Below are positions 8,900 to 17,076 of a stretch of DNA of 64,000 bases, piece after piece. The stretch is taken from positions 130,732-194,731 of the forward strand of contig NZ_JBFNXH010000011.1 in the NCBI RefSeq assembly GCF_040812395.1. Reading direction: 5' to 3'. Every line of letters starts with the position of its first letter. The first letter of the stretch is position 1. Below the pieces are notes generated by a model, which saw nothing but the letters and a program-made list of their open reading frames with translations, had not been told where the DNA came from and did no database searches. The position numbers and the translations under genes are program-made. This DNA is from Paenibacillus_E sp040812395. Lineage in GTDB: Bacteria; Bacillota; Bacilli; Paenibacillales; NBRC-103111.

Positions 8900-8940
8900 T
8901 TATTAAATGGCATTGGAATAACATACCGGAGGGGTCATCT

Positions 8941-10062
8941 TTGCGAAAAATTGTTTTAACCATTCATTTGTTTCTCAGCTTAATTCTTGGGCTCTTTGTT
9001 GTAGTCACTTGTACAACTGGCAGCCTTCTAATGATCGAACCCGATGTTGAACGGCTGTTTCATCCTATTGCTCAGCAACCAACACCTGGAGATGTTGGCG
9101 TCAAGGTCATTCAGCAGCAGGCTGATGCAATGAATCCAGATTTGAAATCGGATCGGATCGAATGGCCAGCCCAGGATGGGTTCTACCATATCCACCTTAC
9201 CAAGGATGGCGGCAAGGATGCCGGTCTCGTCTATGCGGACCCTGGCACAGGCGAAGTCTTTGGCGAGGTACAGCAAGAACGTCGTGAACCTTTCGCGACC
9301 ATTTATAGCCTGCACCGCTATTTTTTACTGACCAATGTGATAGGCAAAACGCAGGCCGCTTTCTTCGTCGGATATCTAGGCATCGGATTGCTGCTCATCC
9401 TGCTGACAGGCGCATATTTATGGTGGCCTGGCCTTCGAAAATGGGCTCTTGGTTTTCGAGTCATTCGGAATCGCGGTAAACTTGCCCATAATATGAGTCT
9501 ACATAAAATGATTGGAATTATATCCATTCCAGTGCTGCTGATTATCACACTGACTGGTGTCGTTAATGCTTATGAGAAATCGCTTCCTGTTTGGATTGGG
9601 TTTAAAGCAAAGGAAGAAATACCTGCATCAGCATTGCAATCCAAAAGCAAAGATAAACCAATTCTTACTGCTGAACATGTTGTTGATATGATTAAGAAGT
9701 CTTACCCGGACAGTAAGATAACCAAAATCCAGCTTCCCCAGAAACCTGGACAGACTTTTCAAGTTGGTCTGAAAGAAGGGTTCGGCGCTTCAACAAATAG
9801 CAACAGCACGGTCTATATGGATGCCTCTACCGGAGATATTTTGTATAAAACAAACCCAGATCTCGCCATTAATCTTTACAACACATGGAGAAAGGGACTT
9901 CATTTTGCGACTTGGGGCGGGGAAGCTGCTAAGCTGGTCTACTTTGTATTCGGTATGATGCCTCTCATATTAATGTTTACTGGAATTATCATGTGGCAAC
10001 TAAAGGCACGTGCTCGCAAAAGAAATAACAAGAAAAAAACTGCTGATGCAATTGCCGCATAA
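8941..10062 (+). CDS. PepSY-associated membrane protein (PiuB type), iron-regulated
   Basis: A 373-residue membrane protein of the PepSY_TM/PiuB family. It starts LRKIVLTIHLFLSLILGLFVVVTCTTGSLL with the first helix and conserved His, and continues with PepSY-like segments (GLVYADPGTGEVFG; TVYMDASTGDILY), IYSLHRYFLL and SLHKMIGI His-containing helices, and a last helix before a basic tail. I chose the TTG at 8941 (GGAGGGG 6 nt upstream); a frame from 8803 would translate through the promoter and both Fur boxes. The family is linked to siderophore/iron reduction, in line with the Fur sites. The exact reaction is not established. Confidence 0.85.
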   Translation: MRKIVLTIHLFLSLILGLFVVVTCTTGSLLMIEPDVERLFHPIAQQPTPGDVGVKVIQQQADAMNPDLKSDRIEWPAQDGFYHIHLTKDGGKDAGLVYADPGTGEVFGEVQQERREPFATIYSLHRYFLLTNVIGKTQAAFFVGYLGIGLLLILLTGAYLWWPGLRKWALGFRVIRNRGKLAHNMSLHKMIGIISIPVLLIITLTGVVNAYEKSLPVWIGFKAKEEIPASALQSKSKDKPILTAEHVVDMIKKSYPDSKITKIQLPQKPGQTFQVGLKEGFGASTNSNSTVYMDASTGDILYKTNPDLAINLYNTWRKGLHFATWGGEAAKLVYFVFGMMPLILMFTGIIMWQLKARARKRNNKKKTADAIAA

Positions 10063-10083
10063 CCAAACAAATCTGTACACGAA

Positions 10084-10124
10084 AAAGCACCGCGGAAGCT
10101 TATGCGCGGTGCTTTAACTTTTTC
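10084..10124 (+). terminator. Terminator after the PepSY gene
   Basis: AAAGCACCGCG and CGCGGTGCTTT pair perfectly around a 10-nt loop, with a T-rich tail to about 10124. It separates the gene from repeat element copy 1. Confidence 0.85.
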
Positions 10125-10143
10125 AAAAAATAGATAATGACCA

Positions 10144-10525
10144 CGCCTCCGCAAGCTTCGCCCCATGCACAACGATTTCGGTGGAACTACGATGCCTTAT
10201 TCCACGCTCAGGTCCCTTTTCTCCCCCTGAAGCGGAACTAGGGTGCGTTAAATGAGCGAAACTCTGCCGAAAATCCAGCATTTCCTGCTCATAACGCACG
10301 GCAGTTCCGCGGAATGTCCCTACAACCGAAAATACCGCCTCATAAAGCATCTACGTTCCGCTCACCCGTGCGAAAAGAGGACCTATCGCAGATCGAGGCG
10401 GTATTGCAATACTCCAAACCGCTATGGCACTTCCGGATCTTCGGATCTTCTTCGTCCATCCTGTCAAATGCCCGTACCACACGATGCGTGCGGAATCTCT
10501 CCGCTCTGCGAGCTCGTCACACACA
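10144..10525 (+). repeat. Dispersed repeat element, copy 1 (four-unit dyad array)
   Basis: About 382 nt closely resembling the stretches at 19653-20202 and 56071-56623. It holds four 17-nt units of consensus GGAACTNNGRTGCNTTA: forward at 10183 and 10234, reverse at 10292 and 10343. Units 2 and 3 form a long hairpin (GCGGAACT 10232-10239 with AGTTCCGC 10303-10310; GTGCGTTA with TAACGCAC inside). AATACCGCCTC (10331-10341) and GAGGCGGTATT (10395-10405) form a second perfect 11-bp stem. This copy lacks the left 110 nt and a 36-nt block found in the other two. It fills the space between convergent genes. No known family was recognised. Confidence 0.9.
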
Positions 10526-10553
10526 TCCAGCCTTCCATACACCAATTCTGACA

Positions 10554-10592
10554 CAAAAAAATCCCCGCAACTCCATCAAGGAGTGCAGGGAT
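10554..10592 (-). terminator. Terminator of the YjcZ-like gene
   Basis: On the minus strand ATCCCTGCACTCC pairs with GGAGTTGCGGGGAT (two mismatches) and is followed by a T-run. It ends 24 nt past the stop at 10616. Confidence 0.8.
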
Positions 10593-10615
10593 CAAGGGGA
10601 AAGCTTACAGACTGA

Positions 10616-10939
10616 CTAGCATTTTGGAATAAAACCACGGGTAATAATGACGAGCAGGATGAACAGAACGAGAATGCTTGCAGGTGAAGTGTAAGGATGA
10701 CAGGATTTGACCGCTACTGGAGCAACGGCTGCGGGTTTAGGGAAAATAAACGAAGAATGTTGGTAGGAAGCGTGCAGATGAATGTCATTGTGCACTGGTT
10801 TTTGAATGATTGGAGCTGGCTGCTGATAGATCGGCATGGTCATGATCGGTTTAGGAACAGGCATCGGCATTGGCGCTGGCAGTGGCATGGGTTGAACCGG
10901 GTAAGTTGGAGCAACGTAACCTGGTTTTACATATTCCAT
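10616..10939 (-). CDS. Small proline-rich tail-anchored protein, YjcZ-like
   Basis: A 107-residue protein. The first 75 residues are rich in Pro, Met, Val and Gln (many MPxP repeats) with a His-rich middle (HNDIHLHASYQHSS). The last 20 residues form a single membrane anchor, PASILVLFILLVIITRGF, close to the tail of the YjcZ family of short sporulation membrane peptides. AAAGGAGGTG stands 9 nt before the ATG. The long Pro/Met head is unusual for YjcZ, which normally has a Gly/Tyr-rich head, so the family call is tentative. A spore-coat or forespore location is an inference. Confidence 0.7.
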   Translation of the reverse strand: MEYVKPGYVAPTYPVQPMPLPAPMPMPVPKPIMTMPIYQQPAPIIQKPVHNDIHLHASYQHSSFIFPKPAAVAPVAVKSCHPYTSPASILVLFILLVIITRGFIPKC

Positions 10940-11118
10940 GGGTAAAGCACCTCCTTTTAGATTAGCACTGAAGTTGTTATTATCTTCATGGTTAGGTGAA
11001 TTACTTACAACATCAGTCTATGGGAGAGCACCTATCTCGAACACGGTAAACACCCATACGCCAACAAAAATGGTTCATTATCATGGGCGAACGAGCCTCA
11101 GCCGGTAAAAACACATAC

Positions 11119-11150
11119 AAAAAGGACTGCCCGCAACTGGCGGCAGCCCT
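11119..11150 (-). terminator. Terminator after the MBL-fold gene
   Basis: On the minus strand AGGGCTGCCGC pairs with GCGGGCAGTCCT (minor mismatches) followed by TTTTT, 7 nt beyond the stop at 11157. Confidence 0.8.
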
Positions 11151-11156
11151 ATCTGG

Positions 11157-11780
11157 TTACACATATGGATTGTTGTCGCGTTCGAAACCAATCGTTGTTT
11201 TGGCGCCGTGCCCCGGATAGACGACAACGTCATCGTCCAGAACAAACAGCTTCTCTTGGATCGAATCGAGCAGCGCATTAGAATCGCCGCCCGCCAGGTC
11301 CGTGCGGCCTACCGACAGCTTAAACAGCACATCACCGCCGAAGAGGTGCTTATCATACAGGAAGCTCACACTGCCCGGCGAATGACCCGGCGTGTGGAAC
11401 ACCTTCAGCTTGATTCCCAGGAATTCAAGCACCTGACCTTCATCCAGCGCATACTCCGCCGGATCGGTTTCGATCCCTCCGCCAAGCTCAGGCCAGCGCG
11501 CGGAGCCGTTCTTCTTCGGATTCGTCAGCCAATCCGCTTCCAGATCATGAAGGTAAACCGGGCAGCCTTTCAGCTTGCGGATCTCATCCACGCCGCCGAT
11601 ATGGTCGAAGTGAGCGTGTGTCAGAAGAATGGCCACAATGTCCAGGTCGGCGATTCTTTTGATCAGCGGCTTCGGATTCATGCCGGGATCTATAATGATG
11701 CCTTGTTTAGTATCCGGATCGGATAACAAATACGCATTCGTGCTTAATGGCCCTAAAGCAAAGGATTCTATTTTAATCAT
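11157..11780 (-). CDS. MBL-fold metallo-hydrolase (YqgX/glyoxalase II-like)
   Basis: A 207-residue metallo-beta-lactamase-fold hydrolase. All metal ligands are visible: THAHFDH with H55, H57, D59 and H60, then H133 in HTPGHSPGS, D150 in FGGDVLF and H191 in YPGHG. Length and motifs match Bacillus YqgX and other single-domain glyoxalase II-like proteins, thought to hydrolyse thioesters such as S-lactoyl-thiols in the cytoplasm. It is the last gene of a minus-strand run LysR-DedA-thioredoxin-MBL, 36 nt after the thioredoxin-like gene, and ends with a terminator. Confidence 0.88.
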   Translation of the reverse strand: MIKIESFALGPLSTNAYLLSDPDTKQGIIIDPGMNPKPLIKRIADLDIVAILLTHAHFDHIGGVDEIRKLKGCPVYLHDLEADWLTNPKKNGSARWPELGGGIETDPAEYALDEGQVLEFLGIKLKVFHTPGHSPGSVSFLYDKHLFGGDVLFKLSVGRTDLAGGDSNALLDSIQEKLFVLDDDVVVYPGHGAKTTIGFERDNNPYV

Positions 11781-11816
11781 AAGGATATGCTCGCAATCTT
11801 CTTCATTAGTTATAGA

Positions 11817-12383
11817 TTAGAACGATGAAATTAAATCGCGCAGTTCTTTTACAATAACCGCATGGTAACCGTTGCCTTCGCCATATTGACGACCCATTTC
11901 GGCTCTGGCCACTTGGATTTTTTCGTTGTAATCGGCTGCTTCACGATCTGGATTTTCCTTCTTGAACTGATTCATAACCGCCTGCACATGGGCTGGACGC
12001 GGACCCCAATGTCCAAGTACGAAACCGCCTGTATCGGTGAAAATAACGATCGGAATCGCTCTTCCGCCACCAGTAAGGAACTGGTCGATGACATCGTAAT
12101 TTTGCTCGATAATGAGCACTTCCGTAGGAACTCCGCTGTTTTCCAGCGCTTTGAATACGACCGGCACATTGCGAATAACGTCTCCACACCAATCTGCCGC
12201 CACGATAAGGCAGCGCAGGTCATCGCGATTGTTCAGCGACTCGAAGTATTCCTTATCTTCTTCGTTGTCCCATTCGAATCCGTTGTAATATGCGAGGAAT
12301 TGCTCTTGGTTTTTGGTCATGCCATCAATGAACTGCTGCGGTTTTAATCCGGTACGCAGCTTATTTGCAAGATTTGTACTCAT
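11817..12383 (-). CDS. Thioredoxin-family protein with a monothiol site
   Basis: A 188-residue protein of the Thioredoxin_9-type family. The active-site strand reads VAADWCGDV: C66 is present, but the second Cys of the CxxC pair is Val69. The cis-proline loop is RAIPIVIF and the fold continues with TDTGGFVLGHWGPRP. A monothiol site suggests a binding or glutathione/bacillithiol-linked role rather than a disulphide oxidoreductase; this is inference. AGGAGG lies 10 nt before the ATG and 7 nt before a preceding TTG at 12386, so the start may be one codon earlier. Confidence 0.82.
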   Translation of the reverse strand: MSTNLANKLRTGLKPQQFIDGMTKNQEQFLAYYNGFEWDNEEDKEYFESLNNRDDLRCLIVAADWCGDVIRNVPVVFKALENSGVPTEVLIIEQNYDVIDQFLTGGGRAIPIVIFTDTGGFVLGHWGPRPAHVQAVMNQFKKENPDREAADYNEKIQVARAEMGRQYGEGNGYHAVIVKELRDLISSF

Positions 12384-12467
12384 CAATCTCCAACCTCCTA
12401 TTAGTAATAAACAGTTCCCTTATTATTGTAGCAAATACAGACAAAAGCTCCAAATTTATTTCCGAGT

Positions 12468-13073
12468 TTATTGCTGTGTTTTAGCTTTTCTTTTCAAATA
12501 AAATTGATAAACTACATACAGGAGAGTAAGAACGACTGCCGCTATGATCAAAGGTTTGATGTAAGGTCCTGCTTTTTCATCAATGGTCTCCCAATTATCC
12601 TTGAGCAGCATGCCCAAATACACGTACAGGAATGAGTAAGGAATAAGGGCAAGGGCTGTGTACAGCGTAAATTTGCCTAATGGCATTCTCGACATGCCGC
12701 CGGGAAGCGAAATCGCATGGCGAACGATCGGAATGAATCGGGCTGTGAAAATCATACCGGTCCCATAGCGGTTAAACCAAGCCTCCGCCACATCAATATG
12801 ATGCTTGGAAATCAACAAGTATTTACCGTACCTTTCCAGGAAAGGTCTACCTCCGTAGCGGCCGATCCAGTAGAGCACGATTTGTGCGAGCGTTCCACCG
12901 ACCACTGCGCAAATGATGGCGCCGACAAAGTTGATTTCTCCCTTCGATACCAAATAACCCGCATAGGCCAGAAGCAGTTCATTCGGAATGACCTCCAGCA
13001 TGAGCCCGAGGAAAATCCCCCAGTACCCAAGTCCTTCCAGATACACCAAAACATTGTGAATCAAATCACCCAT
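12468..13073 (-). CDS. DedA family membrane protein
   Basis: A 201-residue membrane protein (SNARE-associated/DedA family, PF09335). It shows the amphipathic first helix, the membrane-embedded segment GLMLEVIPNELLLAYAG with the conserved glutamate, and the signature GTGMIFTARFIPIVRHAISLPGG with the Arg residues and Pro-Gly-Gly. DedA proteins include undecaprenyl-phosphate translocases and factors needed for membrane energetics. I chose the ATG at 13073; the frame open to 13145 would add 24 unlike residues. It lies 68 nt downstream of the LysR gene. Confidence 0.88.
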   Translation of the reverse strand: MGDLIHNVLVYLEGLGYWGIFLGLMLEVIPNELLLAYAGYLVSKGEINFVGAIICAVVGGTLAQIVLYWIGRYGGRPFLERYGKYLLISKHHIDVAEAWFNRYGTGMIFTARFIPIVRHAISLPGGMSRMPLGKFTLYTALALIPYSFLYVYLGMLLKDNWETIDEKAGPYIKPLIIAAVVLTLLYVVYQFYLKRKAKTQQ

Positions 13074-13141
13074 ACATGAACCCTCTCTCCACAAAAATAT
13101 CCATATTTTATCTACGTTTATTCTACCATAGACAGGCAATG

Positions 13142-14053
13142 TCAACCAGTTTCACTGTTGTGATCCGCACAAAAAAAGGAAATAAGATGATCTTTGCACG
13201 CCTGTACGGGAGCGCTCAATTCTTTGCCCTTGACGTAAACTAATCCGTGCTCGAAGAAAAGGGGCTTCTCCGCGGAGAGCCATGCCAGTTTCCCCTCTCT
13301 TATTTCCATATCAACTGAAGTGCGAGGAAGCAAAGCAAGCCCCATACCGCAAATGACCGTCTGTTTAATCAGTTCCGAGCTGTCGAATTCCAAGGTGGCA
13401 AATGAAGAAATCCCTTTCTCGGCTAATTGCTCACCAGCAATCGTCTGGTAGATGCAACGGCCCCCGAAACCAATGACTTTAGTGCTTGCCATCGCGCTCC
13501 ATCCCTCTTCCGCGATGAGGCGAAGAAGTTCAAATGAACCGACCCATACAAGCTCATCCCGCATGAGCGGCACAAAATGAAGGTTTTTCATTTGTGGATT
13601 GCGTGGAACAATACCGAGATCCACACGGTGGCCGGATACTTCCGCAGCGATATCACGCTGAAACCCGGTTTCGAGGTGCAATTGAATATGCGGATAGTGA
13701 TCAAATAAACCGGGAAGCAGCTTCGGCAGATGCGCGATGCAAAAGGATTCGAGCGCCCTCAGCCGCACAGTCCCTTTGGGCTCGTCAAGATCGCTAAGCT
13801 TCTCCTGCAACGCTTCTCCCAAACGCAGAAATCGGTACGCGTAAGGCGCAACCTCTTTGCCGGCTTCCGTGAGCTCGACGCCGCGTGGCAAACGGCGAAA
13901 CAACGGCTTGCCCAGCAGCTGCTCCAACTGATGAATGTGCATCGTGACCGTTGACTGCACGTAGCCAAGCCGCAGCGCTGCTTTACTGATGCTTTTCTCT
14001 TCCATGACCGTCACGAACGTTTTCATGCTTCGGCCATCCATGTGTTCAATCAC
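13142..14053 (-). CDS. LysR family transcriptional regulator
   Basis: A regulator of about 303 residues with an N-terminal winged HTH (MKTFVTVMEEKSISKAALRL, QSTVTMHIHQLEQLLGKPLF) and a periplasmic-binding-protein-like effector domain. The start may be GTG at 14053 (AGGTG 9 nt upstream) or ATG/GTG up to 14065. It is divergent from the HPP membrane protein gene at 14173. LysR regulators usually control the divergent neighbour, and a palindrome lies between them. The inducer is unknown. Confidence 0.87.
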   Translation of the reverse strand: MIEHMDGRSMKTFVTVMEEKSISKAALRLGYVQSTVTMHIHQLEQLLGKPLFRRLPRGVELTEAGKEVAPYAYRFLRLGEALQEKLSDLDEPKGTVRLRALESFCIAHLPKLLPGLFDHYPHIQLHLETGFQRDIAAEVSGHRVDLGIVPRNPQMKNLHFVPLMRDELVWVGSFELLRLIAEEGWSAMASTKVIGFGGRCIYQTIAGEQLAEKGISSFATLEFDSSELIKQTVICGMGLALLPRTSVDMEIREGKLAWLSAEKPLFFEHGLVYVKGKELSAPVQACKDHLISFFCADHNSETG

Positions 14054-14073
14054 GTTAACCATCACCTACCCAT

Positions 14074-14089
14074 CGTATTTTTAAATACG
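14074..14089. promoter_or_regulatory. Palindrome between LysR and HPP genes
   Basis: CGTATTT, two bases, AAATACG form a perfect inverted repeat just upstream of the LysR start and 84 nt before the HPP gene. Its length and A/T-rich centre suit a LysR operator. A second short dyad ATGATATCAT lies at about 14129-14138. Confidence 0.45.
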
Positions 14090-14172
14090 AGATATCGAAA
14101 TCATTCGTTTTTAAAATATATATGTAGCATGATATCATCTGAACCAACATATGAAAAGAAGGAGTATGCACT

Positions 14173-14643
14173 ATGAAACTTACTTTACAATCGAGCCTAC
14201 GCCTGCTCCTGCCCGGAGTCGGCGGCTTCCTCGCCATCCTCATTGCCAGCTCACTCAGCGATACTGCGGACATCCCGCTGCTGATGGCGCCGTTCGGCGC
14301 ATCCTGCGTCATCGCCTTCGCGCTCCCGCAGAGTCCGCTCGCGCAGCCGCGCAGCCTCGTCGGCGGCCACGTGCTCAGCACGCTCATCGGGCTCTGCGCA
14401 TTGTCCGCCTTCGGCGTGCACGCCTGGAGCCTGGCGCTTGCCGTCGGCTCGGCGATCGCACTGATGCAGCTGACCCGCACGCTGCATCCGCCTGCCGGTG
14501 CAGATCCTTTGCTCGTGATGCTCACCGGCGCAAAGTGGAGCTTCCTCTTCACGCCGGTGCTGCTTGGCGCGGTACTGCTCATGCTGGTGGCCCTGGCTTA
14601 CCACCGGGCGACCAAGGTGGCTTACCCCGCAAAATGGTGGTAA
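14173..14643 (+). CDS. HPP family membrane protein
   Basis: A 156-residue protein with four hydrophobic segments and the family-naming motif in LTRTLHPPAGADPLLVM (residues about 101-117). LMAPFGASCVIAFALP and QPRSLVGGHVLS are the other HPP (PF04982) signatures. HPP proteins are proposed anion (nitrite) transporters, known from chloroplasts and bacteria; activity here is not shown. It is divergent from the LysR gene. The gene is markedly G+C-rich against the AT-rich gene that follows at 14843. Long antisense frames across it are composition artefacts. Confidence 0.85.
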   Translation: MKLTLQSSLRLLLPGVGGFLAILIASSLSDTADIPLLMAPFGASCVIAFALPQSPLAQPRSLVGGHVLSTLIGLCALSAFGVHAWSLALAVGSAIALMQLTRTLHPPAGADPLLVMLTGAKWSFLFTPVLLGAVLLMLVALAYHRATKVAYPAKWW

Positions 14644-14842
14644 GGAACATGGTTCCACAAGCAGCAAAGGAAACGGTTTGCGTTAAGCAGCTGGCAAAAT
14701 ACAGGAAAAATTTGGATTAGAACTTTGAGATTTTCAAGTATTGTACTATGATTAACTTGAATCCATTGTTTAATTTGAGCGATGGTATGGACAGTGCCCC
14801 TTTACACAATTTAGAGAACAGTATACCTAAGGAGTGATAGAA

Positions 14843-16051
14843 ATGGCGCGTGTTTTATTTATTAGTAGTGGATCAGAGGGACATATCAATCCAACTATTG
14901 GCGTTGTGCAAGAGCTTATTTCGCGTGGAGAAGAGGTGGTGTACTTTTCTGTAGAAGCTTTTCGGGAGCGTATTGAGAAGACGGGAGCTTCAGTACGAAC
15001 ATTTGACGATCAAAAATTTATGCAAGCCTTTATCTCAGGCGGAAGAGATCATTTACTCGAAAGAGTCAACGGTCTTTTACTTACGGCAGATATAATCATA
15101 CCAAGCATTCTTGAACAGATCGAAGGGGAGCATTTTGATTACATCATCCATGATTCCATGTTTGGTTGTGGACGTTTGCTTGCCCAAATTCTTAAGCTTC
15201 CTGCAATCAACTCTTGTACTTCTTTTGCGCAGACAAAAAAATCATTCGATAAAATGTTGGAAAACCTTTCCTTGAGGGCCCCTGCAGAAATAGTTAAATC
15301 TATCAACGATAAATTTCAAAGCCTGGCGGCAATGGTGCAGGAAAAATATGATGTGGAGATCCATTCTCCTTACGAAGTGTTTTGTAATCCTGCACCACTT
15401 ACAATCGTTTATACAACAAGGGAGTTTCAACCTTATGGAGAAGCATTCGACCAAACTTATAAATTTGTAGGTCCATCCATCTCTTCACGATTAACTCAAG
15501 AAAACTTCGACTTTACTGCAATCGAGGGGAAAAACCCCATTTACATTTCGCTGGGTACAGTCTTTAATCGAGCAATTGATTTCTATAAGCTTTGTTTTGA
15601 GGCATTCGAGAACACGGATCATACGATTGTCATGTCTATTGGGAGCAAAACCGAAGTTTCTGATTTAGGGGAAATTCCTGAAAACTTCATCGTAAAAAAT
15701 TATGTTCCACAAACGGATGTCCTGCAATACACTAAATTATTTATTACACATGGTGGAATGAACAGTACCAACGAAGGTCTCTATTACGGGGTTCCGCTGG
15801 TTGTAATCCCACAAAGCGCGGACCAGCCGATTATTGCCGGGCAAGTCGCCAATATCGGAGCGGGCATTAAATTACAAATGCAAGACTTGACAGCAAATGG
15901 GCTGCGTGAAGCCGTGGATCAGGTGTTAAACCTCTCATCTTTCAAGGAAGCTGTTACAACTATCAAGGAATCCTTTGTAAAATCAGGTGGGTATCATCAA
16001 GCTGTTGATGAGATTTTCGAATTTAAAAGTCAATTTGGAAGTAAATTTTAA
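14843..16051 (+). CDS. Macrolide-type glycosyltransferase family 1 (YjiC-like)
   Basis: A 402-residue GT-B UDP-glycosyltransferase of the MGT type. The N-terminal acceptor domain begins ARVLFISSGSEGHINPTIGV, with the catalytic His in GHINP. The C-terminal donor domain has PIYISLGTVF and the signature FITHGGMNSTNEGLYYGVPLVVIPQSADQP. The family glucosylates small hydrophobic acceptors such as macrolides and flavonoids, and bacillus YjiC-like enzymes are broad in acceptor range. The start at 14843 has AAGGAG 8 nt upstream. A single gene, low in G+C next to the G+C-rich HPP gene, so it may have been acquired. Confidence 0.87.
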   Translation: MARVLFISSGSEGHINPTIGVVQELISRGEEVVYFSVEAFRERIEKTGASVRTFDDQKFMQAFISGGRDHLLERVNGLLLTADIIIPSILEQIEGEHFDYIIHDSMFGCGRLLAQILKLPAINSCTSFAQTKKSFDKMLENLSLRAPAEIVKSINDKFQSLAAMVQEKYDVEIHSPYEVFCNPAPLTIVYTTREFQPYGEAFDQTYKFVGPSISSRLTQENFDFTAIEGKNPIYISLGTVFNRAIDFYKLCFEAFENTDHTIVMSIGSKTEVSDLGEIPENFIVKNYVPQTDVLQYTKLFITHGGMNSTNEGLYYGVPLVVIPQSADQPIIAGQVANIGAGIKLQMQDLTANGLREAVDQVLNLSSFKEAVTTIKESFVKSGGYHQAVDEIFEFKSQFGSKF

Positions 16052-16115
16052 AATCATGCGCTGACAAGCCTCCGCATAAGATGTACAAGACCCTTGTACA
16101 GGAGGTGGACCCGCT

Positions 16116-16562
16116 ATGTCCAAAATTATTATAATCAAACGCACGCATCTTTTCCTCGCAGCAGCCGCGCTGCTCCTCGTCCTCTCCAGCTTGCTGTATA
16201 TGAACCGGGGACGGATTCTTCCTGCACTAGCCGAACCGGCTGTGGAAAGAACGATCCATTTAGTTACCGGCGAGTTCAAATCGACGACCGCAGACGGGAA
16301 AACGATTGAAGCGTACCGCTGGGATCCAGGTACAGTCGTCCTGCATAAAGGGGAGAAGGTCAAGCTCAGCATCTACGGTGTAAACGGCGAGAGCCACCCG
16401 TTCTTCATTGAAGGACTGAACATCAGCGGGGAGGTCAAAAAAGGGAAGGAAACGATCGTCTCCTTTACCCCGCAGGAGGAAGGCACGTACCGCCTCATCT
16501 GTATGACGCACGCCGATATCGCACACAGCGGTCCCATGATCGGCTATATCGTCGTGGATTAG
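16116..16562 (+). CDS. Membrane-anchored cupredoxin-domain protein
   Basis: A 148-residue protein with an uncleaved-looking N-terminal membrane anchor (residues 12-28) and an extracellular cupredoxin domain. Copper ligands are visible as H94 in ESHPFF and a cluster C129, H132, H137 and M141 in ICMTHADIAHSGPM. The extra His and the HPF strand recall nitrosocyanin/NosZ-type cupredoxins more than blue plastocyanins. It is probably an extracytoplasmic copper-binding or electron-transfer protein; its partner is not in the window. AGGAGGTG lies 8 nt before the ATG. Confidence 0.8.
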   Translation: MSKIIIIKRTHLFLAAAALLLVLSSLLYMNRGRILPALAEPAVERTIHLVTGEFKSTTADGKTIEAYRWDPGTVVLHKGEKVKLSIYGVNGESHPFFIEGLNISGEVKKGKETIVSFTPQEEGTYRLICMTHADIAHSGPMIGYIVVD

Positions 16563-16696
16563 CCACACCGTAGGGCTAAGCCAAGCAGCTCCGTTATCCG
16601 CCTTTACCCAACTTGGGCGCCTTCCGAAGGCTTCGCCAGTAGCTCTCCGCCCTTTCTATGCATACACATAGCATAGAGAGGAGCGTAGATACGGCG

Positions 16697-17014
16697 ATGC
16701 TGACTAATAAAGCGAACGAAAAGCATAAGCAGCAGTTTCCCAGCGCACGCGGGATTCGCAGAGCGTGCAGCAAAGAGCTGTACCGAACCGTCAAGCGCTT
16801 GAAAGTATGGATCTCGCCTGAACAAATGGCGGAAGCTGAAGAGCTTTATGTGAAAAAGGTGATGCTGAACCTCCCTTTCATCGTTGAGAACGGAAGCAAT
16901 CGCAAGGTGCTGGCCGATTGGTTTGACGAGCATGTCGGTCCGGACATTGCTCCTCTGTGGAACGTCGAGCTGGAAGTGCTGGGCCATGCGTTCCGCAACG
17001 CATTTGGCGGTTAA
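16697..17014 (+). CDS. Hypothetical protein of about 105 residues
   Basis: The C-terminal 80 residues look like a real folded domain: RGIRRACSKELYRTVKRLKV, then LPFIVENGSNRKVLADWFDE and LEVLGHAFRNAFGG, with no membrane segment or catalytic motif. I do not recognise a named family. The start is uncertain: ATG at 16697 lies 13 nt from a GAGAGG, while an ATG at 16658 extends the frame by 13 residues and has no ribosome site. The gene is single and ends 5 nt before a strong terminator. Confidence 0.65.
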   Translation: MLTNKANEKHKQQFPSARGIRRACSKELYRTVKRLKVWISPEQMAEAEELYVKKVMLNLPFIVENGSNRKVLADWFDEHVGPDIAPLWNVELEVLGHAFRNAFGG

Positions 17015-17018
17015 AACG

Positions 17019-17066
17019 AAAGAAGGTCATGGGTATGCAGCGCATATCCAAATGACCTTCTTTTTT
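17019..17066. terminator. Bidirectional terminator
   Basis: AAAGAAGGTCAT (17019-17030) pairs with ATGACCTTCTTT (17052-17063), with an inner GGTATG/CATATCC stem and a T-run to the right. It ends the 105-residue gene and could also stop minus-strand transcripts from the GH4 remnant. Confidence 0.85.
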
Positions 17067-17076
17067 CATCTTAACG

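Noticed and set aside
8803..8940. N-terminal extension of the PepSY gene
   Set aside because: It has no good ribosome site and would translate through the promoter and two Fur boxes.
10123..10554. Several small open frames on both strands inside repeat copy 1
   Set aside because: Similar frames appear in copies 2 and 3, but an 8-nt insertion near 10441 and a one-base deletion in copy 3 break them. Unit spacing and stems are kept better than the frames, so I treat the element as non-coding.
14055..14582. A 175-codon minus-strand frame over the HPP gene
   Set aside because: The DNA is G+C-rich and the product is Ser/Ala/Pro-rich without domains. The sense HPP protein has the family motif.
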